DNA of 64,000 nucleotides from Hyphomonadaceae bacterium. GTDB taxonomy: Bacteria > Pseudomonadota > Alphaproteobacteria > Caulobacterales > Maricaulaceae. The first letter of the stretch is position 1; the number at the start of each line of letters is the position of its first letter. Below, piece by piece: positions 37,468 through 46,680 of this stretch. The notes below the pieces were generated by a model. That model saw only the letters and a list, made by a program, of their open reading frames with translations, was not told the origin of the DNA and ran no database searches. The DNA lies in NCBI GenBank assembly GCA_013001295.1, contig JABDMW010000024.1, forward strand, positions 49,112 through 113,111, in the 5' to 3' direction. The position numbers and the translations under genes are program-made.

Positions 37468-39729
37468 ATGCGCAGTTTGACGATTGCCAGTTTGGCGATG
37501 TTATTAGGTCTATACGGGTGCTCAGATGCGGAGCAAACGGCCGCGCCTGTCGAGCCCATTGTCAAAGTAGGCAACCTAACACCTGAAATCCTGCATTCCG
37601 ACCCATCCTTAAGCGGTAAATCGCTTCGTCAGGCAAAAATTTCTCCGGATGGGACAATGGTTACCGTGCTGCAAGGACGTGAAGATGACGCCAAGCAACA
37701 AGATTTGTGGGCATATGATCTTACTACAGGTGAGGGTAAAATACTGGTCAGCTCGACCGACTTATTGGGCGAGCCGGAAGTTTTGTCGGCCGAAGAAAAA
37801 AACAGGCGCGAACGCGCGCGTGAATACGGCAAAGGCATTGTTTCATACTCTTGGGATGAAAAAGGGGAGAAAATCCTGTTTCCCTTGGGCGGGGATGTCT
37901 TTCTTTATGATCTCGTCGAACGGAAGGCCGTGCAAGTAACGGATACAGAAGGATTTGAAACTGATGCGCGGATTTCCGGATCTGGCAAATATGTGTCTTA
38001 TGTGCGCGATAATAATCTGTTTCTATACAGTCTTAATCTTAAAATTGAACGTCAATTATCCGGCGGCGCTACTGACCTTATTCGAAACGGCATTGCCTCG
38101 TTTGTCGTCCAAGAAGAGTTGGGTCGCTCAACCGGGTATTGGTTGTCGCCTAATGAAAGCTACATGGCCTATTCAAAAATAGATGAAAGTCCGATTGCGA
38201 TCGAAAACCGAATTGAATTTTCTGCCGGCGGCATTGAGAATGTCGCGCAACGCTATCCATTTGCCGGGACCGACAATGCGACGGTACGCCTAGGGATAAA
38301 ACCTTTGGGTGGCGGGCGTACTGTATGGGCCGATATTGGCGACAATCCCGACATTTACCTCGCGCGTGTTTATTGGAGCGACGATGGCAATCGCATGTAT
38401 GCAGGCATTCTTTCCCGGGACCAAAAATCTTTAAAAATGTTGGAAATCATTCCGGTGACTGGCGCCAGCAAACTGATGTTTGAGGAAACCAGTCCGACCT
38501 GGCTCAGCATGCGCGGGTCGTCATTCAAAGCTCTGGCGGATGGCGGGTTTTTGTGGACATCGCAAAGGGATGGTTTTCGGCATGTTTACCGGTACGAAAC
38601 GGGGGGGCAAAACCCTGTACAAATTACCAAAGGCGACTGGCCGGTGTCGAGCATCAATTGTGTGGATGAGGCAAACCGGACAATTTATTTCAGCGGTTCT
38701 CGGGATACACCATTGGAGACGCATGTTTACCGTGTCGGATTTGATGGCGGAAATCTTATGCAACTTTCAGAAGGAGAAGGCCGGCACAGTGCGCGATTTT
38801 CTCAAAATTGTGCCGCTTATATCGGCACATATTCCAACAACTCAACGCCACCTCAGACACGCGCTAATGACGCCAATGGAAAGCCTTTAATCTGGCTTAA
38901 TGAGAATAAGGTTGATGAGAACCATCCATATGCACCCTATTTGGCATCCCATGTGACACCGCAATATGGTCAATTGACGGCCGAAGACGGGACGAAGCTT
39001 GATTATATGCTCTATAAACCCACCGATATTTTGCCGGGTGAACGCCGACCCGCAATCACGCTGGTTTACGGGGGGCCAGGTGTTCAGCGTGTTCATAAAG
39101 GTTGGAACCGGTTGGGCGCTCAAATGTTCGTCGATGCCGGGTATGTGGTTTTTCAGCTTGATAACCGGGGAGCATATAATCGGGGTAAGCAATTCGAGGA
39201 TCATCTGTATCGATCCATGGGAGTAATAGAAACCAAAGATCAGAAAGTCGGCGCTGAATTCTTGAAGAAATTGCGGTTCGTTGATCCTGACCGGATGGGC
39301 GTCTTCGGCTGGTCCTATGGCGGATATATGGTCTTGCATATGTTGGGCCAAACCGATGTTTATGCGTCCGGCGTAGCAGGCGCACCGGTTACGGATTGGG
39401 CCCTTTATGATACGGCTTATACGGAACGTTATCTTGGTGACCCGCGCCCCGATAACGAAAATTATACAAAAGGCGCATATGAAAACGGATCCGTTTTTGC
39501 TCATCTGGAGGGACTGACTGAACCATTTTTGCTCATGCACGGTATGGCTGACGACAATGTGGTCTTCCGGCATTCGATTAAATTGATGGGAAAACTTCAG
39601 GAAATGGGTGCGCAGAACATGCGGGTCATGACTTATCCAGGAGAAAAACACGGTTTTCGCAATAACCAAAACCAAATCCACCGCGATCAACTTATCCTCG
39701 ATTTTTTCGAAGAAACATTGGGCGAATAG
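37468..39729 (+). CDS. S9 family peptidase (DPP IV-like), lipoprotein
   Basis: A 753-residue prolyl-peptidase homologue. A lipoprotein signal ends in LYGC (Cys18). Residues about 60-480 form the DPP IV N-terminal beta-propeller and 500-753 the alpha/beta hydrolase. The catalytic Ser is in GWSYGGYM, Asp in HGMADDNVV and His in GEKHGFR, and the EE motif appears as VVQEELGRSTGYW. It would trim X-Pro dipeptides from periplasmic peptides. ATG has GAGGGT upstream. Confidence 0.93.
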   Translation: MRSLTIASLAMLLGLYGCSDAEQTAAPVEPIVKVGNLTPEILHSDPSLSGKSLRQAKISPDGTMVTVLQGREDDAKQQDLWAYDLTTGEGKILVSSTDLLGEPEVLSAEEKNRRERAREYGKGIVSYSWDEKGEKILFPLGGDVFLYDLVERKAVQVTDTEGFETDARISGSGKYVSYVRDNNLFLYSLNLKIERQLSGGATDLIRNGIASFVVQEELGRSTGYWLSPNESYMAYSKIDESPIAIENRIEFSAGGIENVAQRYPFAGTDNATVRLGIKPLGGGRTVWADIGDNPDIYLARVYWSDDGNRMYAGILSRDQKSLKMLEIIPVTGASKLMFEETSPTWLSMRGSSFKALADGGFLWTSQRDGFRHVYRYETGGQNPVQITKGDWPVSSINCVDEANRTIYFSGSRDTPLETHVYRVGFDGGNLMQLSEGEGRHSARFSQNCAAYIGTYSNNSTPPQTRANDANGKPLIWLNENKVDENHPYAPYLASHVTPQYGQLTAEDGTKLDYMLYKPTDILPGERRPAITLVYGGPGVQRVHKGWNRLGAQMFVDAGYVVFQLDNRGAYNRGKQFEDHLYRSMGVIETKDQKVGAEFLKKLRFVDPDRMGVFGWSYGGYMVLHMLGQTDVYASGVAGAPVTDWALYDTAYTERYLGDPRPDNENYTKGAYENGSVFAHLEGLTEPFLLMHGMADDNVVFRHSIKLMGKLQEMGAQNMRVMTYPGEKHGFRNNQNQIHRDQLILDFFEETLGE

Positions 39730-39781
39730 GACAAAACGCGTGCTCGCTTTTCACGGAAAGGTGCGCTAAAAGCCGCTTAAG

Positions 39782-41341
39782 ATGAAGCCGATATTCACAT
39801 TTTTTCGCCTGATCCGTACCGGGCTCGTTCTGGCGCGCCATGATGCGCTTATCCCCGCAGAATATGCGGCGCAGGTTCCGTGGTTTGTGCGCATTATCGG
39901 CTGGTTTTCGCGGCTTTTTGCAATCCGGGACCGAGCCAAAAACCCAGGAGAACGTTTCGCGAAAGCCTTGGAAAAACTGGGTCCAGCCTATATAAAGTTT
40001 GGCCAGGTCCTGTCGACACGTTCCGACATGCTCGATCCCGAGTTTTCGCGTGGGTTGGCGCGTTTGAAAGATAAAGTCCCGCCGTTTGAAATGGCAAAAG
40101 CGGAAACCCGTATCCAACAGGAATTTGGCAAGCCGTGGCAGGAAATATTTAAAACTTTCTCAGAGTCCATCGCTGCGGCCTCTGTGGCACAGGTTCACAA
40201 AGCAACCCTACACTCCGGCGAAACCGTGGCTGTTAAAATTCTCAGGCCCGATATTCACCGCCTGATGGCCAAGGATATCGAAGTGTTGGACATGGTGTCG
40301 ACGCTGGCTGAAACTTTTGTCCCGGCATCGCGCCGGCTTAAACCCAAAGCTTTTGCCGAGACGACGGCTCGGGCTGTAATGCTGGAACTCGACCTTCGTT
40401 TAGAAGCAGCCGCTGCCAGTGAATTATCCGAACCGGCAATCGAAACAGGGTTGTTCCGTGTTCCTGAAATTTATTGGGATTATAGCGGGAAAAACGTTCT
40501 TGTGATGGAATGGATTGACGGTATTGCACTGTCATCTGATGAGGCTTTGGACAGTGCTAAAATTGACCGGCCTGATATTGCTGTCAAAGTCATTCAAAGT
40601 TTTCTGGCCTGCGCCTTTGATTATGGGGTTTTTCATGCCGATATGCATGAAGGTAATCTCGTGGTTGACGAGGACGGAAATCTCGTCTTGCTCGACTTCG
40701 GCATTCTTGGCCGCTTGAGTCCGCTCGAGCAGCGGTTTCACGCCGAAATCCTGTATGGATTTCTGGAACGCGATTATTTGCGGATCGCGGAAATTCATTT
40801 CGAAGCTGGCTATGTCCCAGCCAAGCATACCATTGAAGATTTTGCCAGTGCATTGCGCGCCGTGGGTGAGCCCATATTCGGGCGCACGTCTGACAAGGTT
40901 TCCATGGCAAAAGTCCTGCTGCAACTCTTCGAAATCACAGAAATATTCGATATGGAAATGCAACCTCAATTGATCATGTTGCAAAAAACCATGATGCAAA
41001 CCGAAGGCGTTGCGCGGCGACTGGATCCGGCATTTGACATGTGGGCGGCGGCCCGGCCTGTTGTCGAGGTCAGTATTCGGCGTGAGCTGGGGCCGGAAGG
41101 CCGGATTGGCGATTTTCTTGACGATTTGAGACGAGCGCAAAAAACCTTAAAAGCTATGCCCGAAGCGGCCGAAAATGTCGCTGCACTTGCTAAAGCGTGG
41201 CGTGAAGGCGAGGTAGATTTGTCAAATCCGCTGCCCAGCGCACCTGTCACAAAACCTCGATCCCTGATCAAAGGGTTTGCATGGACCGCATTCGGCGTAG
41301 TAATAACGCTCGGTGGACTATGGGCCGCCAATAATATCTGA
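39782..41341 (+). CDS. ubiB: UbiB family atypical kinase (ubiquinone biosynthesis)
   Basis: Membrane-associated ADCK/UbiB protein needed for ubiquinone synthesis. The KxGQ motif is in YIKFGQVLSTRSDML, with the unusual Ala-rich loop AAASVAQVHKATL, HADMHEGNLVVDEDG and LLDFGILGRL. A C-terminal membrane segment (about 497-516) anchors it. 519 residues is typical. It heads the run ubiB-coaBC-unknown-dut-cysK-moeB. Confidence 0.95.
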   Translation: MKPIFTFFRLIRTGLVLARHDALIPAEYAAQVPWFVRIIGWFSRLFAIRDRAKNPGERFAKALEKLGPAYIKFGQVLSTRSDMLDPEFSRGLARLKDKVPPFEMAKAETRIQQEFGKPWQEIFKTFSESIAAASVAQVHKATLHSGETVAVKILRPDIHRLMAKDIEVLDMVSTLAETFVPASRRLKPKAFAETTARAVMLELDLRLEAAAASELSEPAIETGLFRVPEIYWDYSGKNVLVMEWIDGIALSSDEALDSAKIDRPDIAVKVIQSFLACAFDYGVFHADMHEGNLVVDEDGNLVLLDFGILGRLSPLEQRFHAEILYGFLERDYLRIAEIHFEAGYVPAKHTIEDFASALRAVGEPIFGRTSDKVSMAKVLLQLFEITEIFDMEMQPQLIMLQKTMMQTEGVARRLDPAFDMWAAARPVVEVSIRRELGPEGRIGDFLDDLRRAQKTLKAMPEAAENVAALAKAWREGEVDLSNPLPSAPVTKPRSLIKGFAWTAFGVVITLGGLWAANNI

Positions 41342-41363
41342 AACCGATGGATGATGAGCAATA

Positions 41364-42572
41364 ATGACGGATAAAAGCGTACTTTTGATTATTGGCGGCG
41401 GGATAGCTGCTTACAAATCGCTGTTTCTCATTCGCGAACTGGCGCGTCGGGGCGTAAAGACCCGGGCTATTATCACCCGGAGCGGCACCGAATTTGTAAC
41501 ACCTTTATCTGTTGGCGCCTTGACCGGCGAAACCGTTTTTACTGATCTCTTCGACCTAACTCAGGAAGCGGAAATGGGGCATATCGAATTGTCCCGCAGC
41601 ACCGATCTTGTTGTTGTTGCACCTGCTACGGCGGATTTGATGGCCAAAGCCGTCAATGGTCTGGCCAATGATTTGGCGAGCACGACCCTTTTGGCAACCG
41701 ACAAACGGGTTTTGTATGCGCCCGCGATGAATGTCCGCATGTGGGACCATCCGGCGACACAAAGGAATGTCGCGACATTGCGAGATGAGGGAGCATTGTT
41801 TGTCGGGCCGGATGAAGGCGATATGGCGTGCGGCGAATACGGGTTAGGCCGAATGGCGGAACCCGAAGCAATCGCCGATGCGATTGAAGCAGCGCTTTCC
41901 GGGGAAACACATTTAGACGGGCTTAAAAAAAAACCGCTAAAGAATAAGCATATCTTAATCACCGCCGGACCGACACGCGAGCCTATTGATCCGGTTCGTT
42001 ATCTTTCAAATCATTCTTCTGGCAAACAGGGTTATGCGATTGCCGCAGCATGTGCTGAATTAGGCGCTGATGTGACCTTGGTTTCCGGACCTGTTAGCCT
42101 AAAATCACCAGCTAATGTCAAGACGGTCAACATTGAAACCGCAAAGGAAATGCTCAAAGCCTGCGAAAAGGCGCTGCCGGCCGACGTATTTATCAGTGTT
42201 GCAGCTGTAGCCGACTGGCGACCCAGTTCGCAATCCGGTAAGAAAATCAAAAAGGACGGCAAGGGCGTTCCGCCTCTAATGCTCGAAGAAAATCCGGATA
42301 TTCTCTCAACACTATCAAAACACAAGAAACGCCCCGGTCTCGTGATCGGATTTGCTGCGGAAACCAATGATGTTGTTAAACACGCCAAGGCAAAGTTGAA
42401 GAAAAAGGCGTGCGACTGGATTGTTGCCAATGACGTGTCTGGCGATGTCATGGGCGGGGACAACAATAGTATGATACTTATTACAAAAAACGGGGAAGAT
42501 CATTGGCCAATGGAAAGCAAGCTTAGTGCAGCGCGCCGATTGGCTACAAAAATCTCGGAGACCTTGTCATGA
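41364..42572 (+). CDS. coaBC: Bifunctional phosphopantothenoylcysteine decarboxylase/synthetase CoaBC
   Basis: Two successive steps of coenzyme A synthesis. The N-terminal CoaC flavoprotein domain (1 to about 185) shows GGGIAAYKSL, the catalytic His in HIELSR and APAMNVRMWDHPATQRN. The CoaB domain (about 190-402) shows ITAGPTREPIDPVRYLSNHSSG and the KIKKDGK lysines. It overlaps the next gene by 4 bases. Confidence 0.96.
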   Translation: MTDKSVLLIIGGGIAAYKSLFLIRELARRGVKTRAIITRSGTEFVTPLSVGALTGETVFTDLFDLTQEAEMGHIELSRSTDLVVVAPATADLMAKAVNGLANDLASTTLLATDKRVLYAPAMNVRMWDHPATQRNVATLRDEGALFVGPDEGDMACGEYGLGRMAEPEAIADAIEAALSGETHLDGLKKKPLKNKHILITAGPTREPIDPVRYLSNHSSGKQGYAIAAACAELGADVTLVSGPVSLKSPANVKTVNIETAKEMLKACEKALPADVFISVAAVADWRPSSQSGKKIKKDGKGVPPLMLEENPDILSTLSKHKKRPGLVIGFAAETNDVVKHAKAKLKKKACDWIVANDVSGDVMGGDNNSMILITKNGEDHWPMESKLSAARRLATKISETLS

Positions 42573-43057
42573 AGCTGACTTTAAAAACCTTGCTCATCGG
42601 AGCTTTAGCCTCAGTATCAGCAAATTCTTGGTCGGATGACAATATTGCCGCCTGTGAAATCGTCGTACAACAACCGGTTACATCGAAAACGGAGCTGAGC
42701 GAGACAGAAGCCGAAGATGCGCCTTTGATTGCAACTTTTATCCCCGCAGAAGAATTTGTCTATTCCGTATTTGATGGGAAAAATGGACATTTAACGGAAG
42801 TTAATGGCCACCCTATTCAGGCATTAATGTGCCAACGTCGTTACTTGGTCCCGACCGAGTTTGACCTTCGCTTGATCCAAACGCGTGTTCCGCTTTATTT
42901 GTCTCAGGACTTTGATTCTTCGGAAAGCGATTTGATGGCGGTATTTTATAAAGACGATGAATACCACTATCAATATTCCGGCAAGGAATTGAATGATGAC
43001 AATCTCGAAATCCTGAAAACGATAATGAAATATTTGAATACCGAGAAAGACAAGTAA
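42569..43057 (+). CDS. Unknown exported protein between coaBC and dut
   Basis: A 162-residue protein that I do not recognise. A short signal peptide (hydrophobic 8-18, possible cleavage after NSWS) is followed by an acidic mature region with two cysteines (in AACEIVV and ALMCQRRY) that could form a disulfide. The start is coupled to coaBC (ATGA overlap), and dut follows after 9 bases, so it is expressed with housekeeping genes. Probably periplasmic. Confidence 0.7.
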   Translation: MKLTLKTLLIGALASVSANSWSDDNIAACEIVVQQPVTSKTELSETEAEDAPLIATFIPAEEFVYSVFDGKNGHLTEVNGHPIQALMCQRRYLVPTEFDLRLIQTRVPLYLSQDFDSSESDLMAVFYKDDEYHYQYSGKELNDDNLEILKTIMKYLNTEKDK

Positions 43058-43066
43058 AGGAATTAC

Positions 43067-43519
43067 ATGGTCAAAGTAGAACTTAGAACTCTGGAAAATT
43101 TCAAAGGTCTCGAGCTTCCAGCTTACGAAACTGACTTGGCGGCAGGCGTCGATCTGCGTGCCGCAATCGATGCAGATGATCCATTCGAATTAAAGCCTGG
43201 AGCGCGTACATTGGTGCCCACCGGTTTCGCAATGGCGCTTCCACCGGGATATGAAGCGCAAATCCGCCCGCGGTCAGGCTTGGCATATAAAAGTGGAATT
43301 ACTGTGGTCAATACGCCCGGAACGATTGATGCGGATTATCGCGGTGAAGTTAAAATCTTGCTGATCAATCACGGAGGCGAAGTCTTTAATATTAATCGGG
43401 GCGACCGGATTGCTCAAATGATTGTTGCGCCTGTAACTCAAGCAGATTTCGAACTTGTTGATAGCCTGTCCAGTACGGCGCGCGGCGCTGGTGGATATGG
43501 ATCTACGGGCGTAAAATAA
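43067..43519 (+). CDS. dut: Deoxyuridine 5'-triphosphate nucleotidohydrolase
   Basis: Trimeric dUTPase that keeps uracil out of DNA and supplies dUMP. All five motifs are visible, including [42 protein letters not shown] and the C-terminal GAGGYGSTG. 150 residues is usual. ATG has AAGGAA upstream. Confidence 0.97.
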   Translation: MVKVELRTLENFKGLELPAYETDLAAGVDLRAAIDADDPFELKPGARTLVPTGFAMALPPGYEAQIRPRSGLAYKSGITVVNTPGTIDADYRGEVKILLINHGGEVFNINRGDRIAQMIVAPVTQADFELVDSLSSTARGAGGYGSTGVK

Positions 43520-43542
43520 ACCTGGTAAAAGGAGAGAGTAAA

Positions 43543-44490
43543 ATGGCAGGAAAAAAACCGGGTCGCGGAAAAATATACGACTCAATTATTGACACTATTG
43601 GCGACACGCCTTTGGTACGCCTTCCCAAAACCACAAAAGGTGCGAAAGCGGATCTGCTTTATAAATTGGAATTTTTCAACCCCGGCGCCAGCGTTAAAGA
43701 CCGGATTGCCATGTCGATGGTAGAAAGTCTGGAAGCAAGTGGAAAGCTAAAAAAAGGGGGAACCATCGTTGAGCCTACCTCAGGAAATACCGGAATTGGG
43801 CTGGCACTTGTAGCGGCGGCGAAAGGATATAAAGCGATTTTCACAATGCCGGAAAGCATGTCGATTGAACGCCGCAAACTCATGAAACTTTTAGGGGCTG
43901 AAATTGTATTGACGCCGCCTGCGGGGGGGATGCCTGCTGCCATCGAAAAAGCCAATGAATTGGTTGCGCAAATCAAGGGGGCGGTGCAACCGGGACAATT
44001 CAACAATCCTGCCAATCCGGAAATCCATCGCCGTACAACAGGTCCCGAAATCTGGAATGATACGGGCGGTCAAGTTGACGTTCTCATCTCCGGTGTTGGC
44101 ACAGGCGGTACGTTGACAGGTGCCGGATCATTTCTGAAAAAGAAAAACCCGGATTTGAAAATTATCGCTATTGAACCTGAGGGAAGTCCATTTCTGTCCA
44201 AAGGCGAAAAGGGGCCGCATATGATCCAGGGTATCGGTGCCGGATTCAAGCCAGACATTCTGGAGACTGAGCTGATCGACGACATCGTCCGTATCGACAA
44301 TGATACCGCCTTTGAAACAGCGCGCAAAGCAGCTGCAAAGGATGGTGCGCCTGTCGGTATCTCATCGGGAGCCGCAATTGCTGCCAGTCTTAAAATTGCC
44401 AAACGAAAAGCCTATGCGGGTAAAACGATCGTGACAATTATCCCATCGTTTGCTGAACGGTATATGTCGACAGCTTTGTTTGATTTTTGA
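43543..44490 (+). CDS. cysK: Cysteine synthase A
   Basis: PLP enzyme making cysteine from O-acetylserine and sulfide. The PLP lysine is in FFNPGASVKDRIA, with EPTSGNTGIGLA, the GVGTGGTLTGAG phosphate loop and GAGFKPDIL. 315 residues is typical. ATG has GGAGAGA upstream. The moeB-like gene follows without a gap, linking cysteine supply to a sulfur-carrier activating enzyme. Confidence 0.95.
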   Translation: MAGKKPGRGKIYDSIIDTIGDTPLVRLPKTTKGAKADLLYKLEFFNPGASVKDRIAMSMVESLEASGKLKKGGTIVEPTSGNTGIGLALVAAAKGYKAIFTMPESMSIERRKLMKLLGAEIVLTPPAGGMPAAIEKANELVAQIKGAVQPGQFNNPANPEIHRRTTGPEIWNDTGGQVDVLISGVGTGGTLTGAGSFLKKKNPDLKIIAIEPEGSPFLSKGEKGPHMIQGIGAGFKPDILETELIDDIVRIDNDTAFETARKAAAKDGAPVGISSGAAIAASLKIAKRKAYAGKTIVTIIPSFAERYMSTALFDF

Positions 44491-44492
44491 AA

Positions 44493-45236
44493 ATGGAACG
44501 CGCCGAACTTGAGCGTTATGCGCGTCAAATTATCTTAAAAGAGGTTGGCGGGCCGGGTCAGGCTGCGATTGGCCAATCAAAGGTTCTGGTTGTCGGTGCG
44601 GGCGGTCTGGGTGGACCTGCCGCACTCTACCTTGCCGCAGCGGGTGTTGGAACTCTTGGATTGGTTGATGATGATGTTGTTGATTTATCCAACCTGCATC
44701 GTCAGATTCAATTTTTAACAGATGACCTTTCAAAGCTCAAAGTCGACGTGCTTGGCAATAAGCTGTGTGCGTTAAATCCGCATATCGACATCAAGCGTCA
44801 CAATGTGCGTCTTGATCAAAGCAACGCCGTCAATATCATTGCTGAATATGACATTGTTCTGGATGGCACCGATAGTTTTGAAACGCGTTTTGCTGTAAAC
44901 GCAGCCTGTTTAACGGCTAGGAAGCCACTGGTCAGTGGTGCTTTGGGACGGTTCGATGGTCAATTGGCCGTATTCAAAAACGATGGATCCGGGCCTTGTT
45001 ATCAATGTTTTGTCCCTCAAGCACCCCCCGACGCTGAAACATGTGCGTCGGTAGGGATATTGGGTGCGCTGGCCGGGATCATTGGTTCAATGATGGCGAT
45101 GGAAACTTTAAAGATCGTAACGGGCGCTGGAAGGCCTCTATCTGGACGCCTATTCCTGTATGACGGTCTAAACGGTGAAACCCGTACCGTATCTTTACCA
45201 CAAGACCCGTCATGCCCGGCATGTTCTAAATCCTGA
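44493..45236 (+). CDS. moeB: ThiF/MoeB/HesA family sulfur-carrier adenylyltransferase
   Basis: A 247-residue E1-like enzyme that adenylates the C-terminus of a ubiquitin-like sulfur carrier (MoaD or ThiS). It has GAGGLGGPAALYLAAAGVG, DDDVVDLSNLHRQIQF, the catalytic Cys in ETCASVGI and two zinc CxxC pairs (CYQC and CPAC at the C-terminus). MoeB and ThiF cannot be separated by eye. A TTG at 44487 is also possible; I prefer the ATG at 44493. Confidence 0.88.
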   Translation: MERAELERYARQIILKEVGGPGQAAIGQSKVLVVGAGGLGGPAALYLAAAGVGTLGLVDDDVVDLSNLHRQIQFLTDDLSKLKVDVLGNKLCALNPHIDIKRHNVRLDQSNAVNIIAEYDIVLDGTDSFETRFAVNAACLTARKPLVSGALGRFDGQLAVFKNDGSGPCYQCFVPQAPPDAETCASVGILGALAGIIGSMMAMETLKIVTGAGRPLSGRLFLYDGLNGETRTVSLPQDPSCPACSKS

Positions 45237-45239
45237 CAC

Positions 45240-45287
45240 CCGGAAACAAAACAACCCTTCCCTGATGTGTGGCTCAGGAAAGGGTTG
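45240..45287 (-). terminator. Intrinsic terminator on the reverse strand
   Basis: A 14-bp hairpin (arms 45274-45287 and 45252-45265, one or two mismatches, 8-base loop) is followed on the reverse strand by TTTTGTTT (complement of 45243-45251). On the forward strand no T-run follows, so it mainly serves reverse-strand transcripts, although the nearest reverse gene ends 250 bases away. Confidence 0.82.
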
Positions 45288-45420
45288 CTCTTAGTACAAC
45301 ACCAATAAGAGCTGGGGAGGTCTTAAGGTCTTGTACGCGCCCCGGTTAAATCCTCGACGGTCGCTGCAATCAACCATCAGTGAGGGACCGGAAGATTATC
45401 CTAATCATAATCTCAGGTGA
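45250..45420 (-). ncRNA. Candidate small RNA with CCTCCCC loop
   Basis: This is the main content of the 301-base gap between moeB and the 2-hydroxyacid dehydrogenase. On the reverse strand, in order: a 7-bp stem AGATTAT/ATAATCT (45413-45393), CGGTC/GACCG (45390-45358), a stem GTACAAGACC/GGTGTTGTAC (45336-45294, 9 of 10 pairs) whose loop shows ACCTCCCC, then the intrinsic terminator. A CU-rich, Shine-Dalgarno-complementary loop before a terminator is the design of CcsR-type alphaproteobacterial sRNAs. No clear promoter is seen, so a processed 3' UTR is also possible. Confidence 0.45.
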
Positions 45421-45537
45421 CCTTCGTTTATCATATCCGGCGCAATTTTCAAGCGTATTTCTCGTCACAAGTGTGCACTCGTATTTAACTCGGGAAAATC
45501 TGTTTAAAAATCAGATACTAAATCGAATTGCGTAAAT

Positions 45538-46542
45538 TCAAGAAACTTTTGAAAAACCGGAACTTGGTGGCAAAACCCGGTCCGGGCATATGTGCTTATC
45601 ATAGTGGGCCCGAATATTTATCATGACTTTTTCGCCCATCTCGATACGGGATTCGATTGTAGCGGATGCGATGTGAGGTGCCAGGATAACATTGGGGAGT
45701 CCCATCAGACCCGGATGTATGGTGGGTTCGTTTTCATACACATCGAGCCCCGCACCGGCGATTTGCCCAGCGGCCAAGGCATCAGCCAGCGCGGCTTCAT
45801 CGATAATATCGCCCCGCGCTGTATTCACGATAACGCCATGAGCTGGCATCGTTGCCAATCGTTGGGCATTAATCAAATGTTGGGTCGCCGGTGTACTCGG
45901 GCAATTAATCGAAACAATATCGACATTGGCGAGCATTTCATCGAGATCAGCCCAGTATGTGGCATTCAAGTCCTTTTCGATGGGTGCTGATACCGGTCGG
46001 CGGTTATGATAATGCACTTCCAGGCCAAAGGCGTGAGCACGGCGTGCGACAGCCTGTCCAATACGGCCCAGGCCGACAATCCCCAATTTCTTGCCGCGGA
46101 CACGGTGACCGAGAATTCCCGTCGGTGTCCATCCGGTAAATCCGCCCGCACGGGTCAGGCGATCAGCCTCAACCAGTCTTCGTGGTACGGCCAAAATCAG
46201 CGCCATCACGAAATCAGCTGTGTCTTCAGTTAGCACGCCCGGTGTATTGGTGACTGTTATCTGCTTGGCATAAGCAGCACCCGTATCAATGTGATCGGTG
46301 CCGGCACCAAAATTAGCGATCAGTTTGAGTTGCTTGCCGGCGGAATTGATAATTTCCGCATCGATCGTGTCCGTGACAGTGGGAACCAAAACATCGGCTC
46401 GACCAATTGCGTCTTTTAACTCGTCTTTGGTCATGGGGGTGTCTGACACATTGAGTTCGGTATCAAACAAATCGACCAATCGCGCATGAACAACGTCCGG
46501 CAGACGACGAGTCACGATGATTTTCGGTTTAAAACCTGATTC
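45538..46542 (-). CDS. D-2-hydroxyacid dehydrogenase (glycerate/glyoxylate reductase type)
   Basis: NAD(P)-dependent reductase of 2-keto acids, most like D-glycerate dehydrogenase/glyoxylate reductase. The Rossmann motif is GIVGLGRIGQAVARR; the catalytic Arg is in NTARGDIIDE, Glu in YENEP and His in APHIASATIESR. The frame reaches 46620. I chose ATG 46542 (334 residues, usual length) with AGGAAGG upstream at rather long spacing; the longer start has no ribosome binding site. A weak hairpin (45498-45516) follows the stop. Confidence 0.88.
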   Translation of the reverse strand, partial: ESGFKPKIIVTRRLPDVVHARLVDLFDTELNVSDTPMTKDELKDAIGRADVLVPTVTDTIDAEIINSAGKQLKLIANFGAGTDHIDTGAAYAKQITVTNTPGVLTEDTADFVMALILAVPRRLVEADRLTRAGGFTGWTPTGILGHRVRGKKLGIVGLGRIGQAVARRAHAFGLEVHYHNRRPVSAPIEKDLNATYWADLDEMLANVDIVSINCPSTPATQHLINAQRLATMPAHGVIVNTARGDIIDEAALADALAAGQIAGAGLDVYENEPTIHPGLMGLPNVILAPHIASATIESRIEMGEKVMINIRAHYDKHICPDRVLPPSSGFSKVS

Positions 46543-46680
46543 CATTTGTCTATGAAAGCCTTCCTGTGCGCGTTTAGCAAGTAAAGTTTCTGCCATTCGC
46601 AGCGTTTGTTTACCCCTCATTTATTATCTTTAATCATAACATGACATGACAGATTTAACTAGCGACTGTGGAATATTAAT

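Noticed and set aside
38887..39690. 267-codon open frame on the reverse strand inside the S9 peptidase gene
   Set aside because: It is antisense to a well-conserved catalytic domain, has no recognisable domain or ribosome binding site, and long antisense frames are expected from the codon bias of the real gene.
45498..45516. ATCTG/CAGAT hairpin after the 2-hydroxyacid dehydrogenase as its terminator
   Set aside because: The 5-bp stem is too weak and only a short T-run follows; mentioned in the gene entry but not listed as a terminator.
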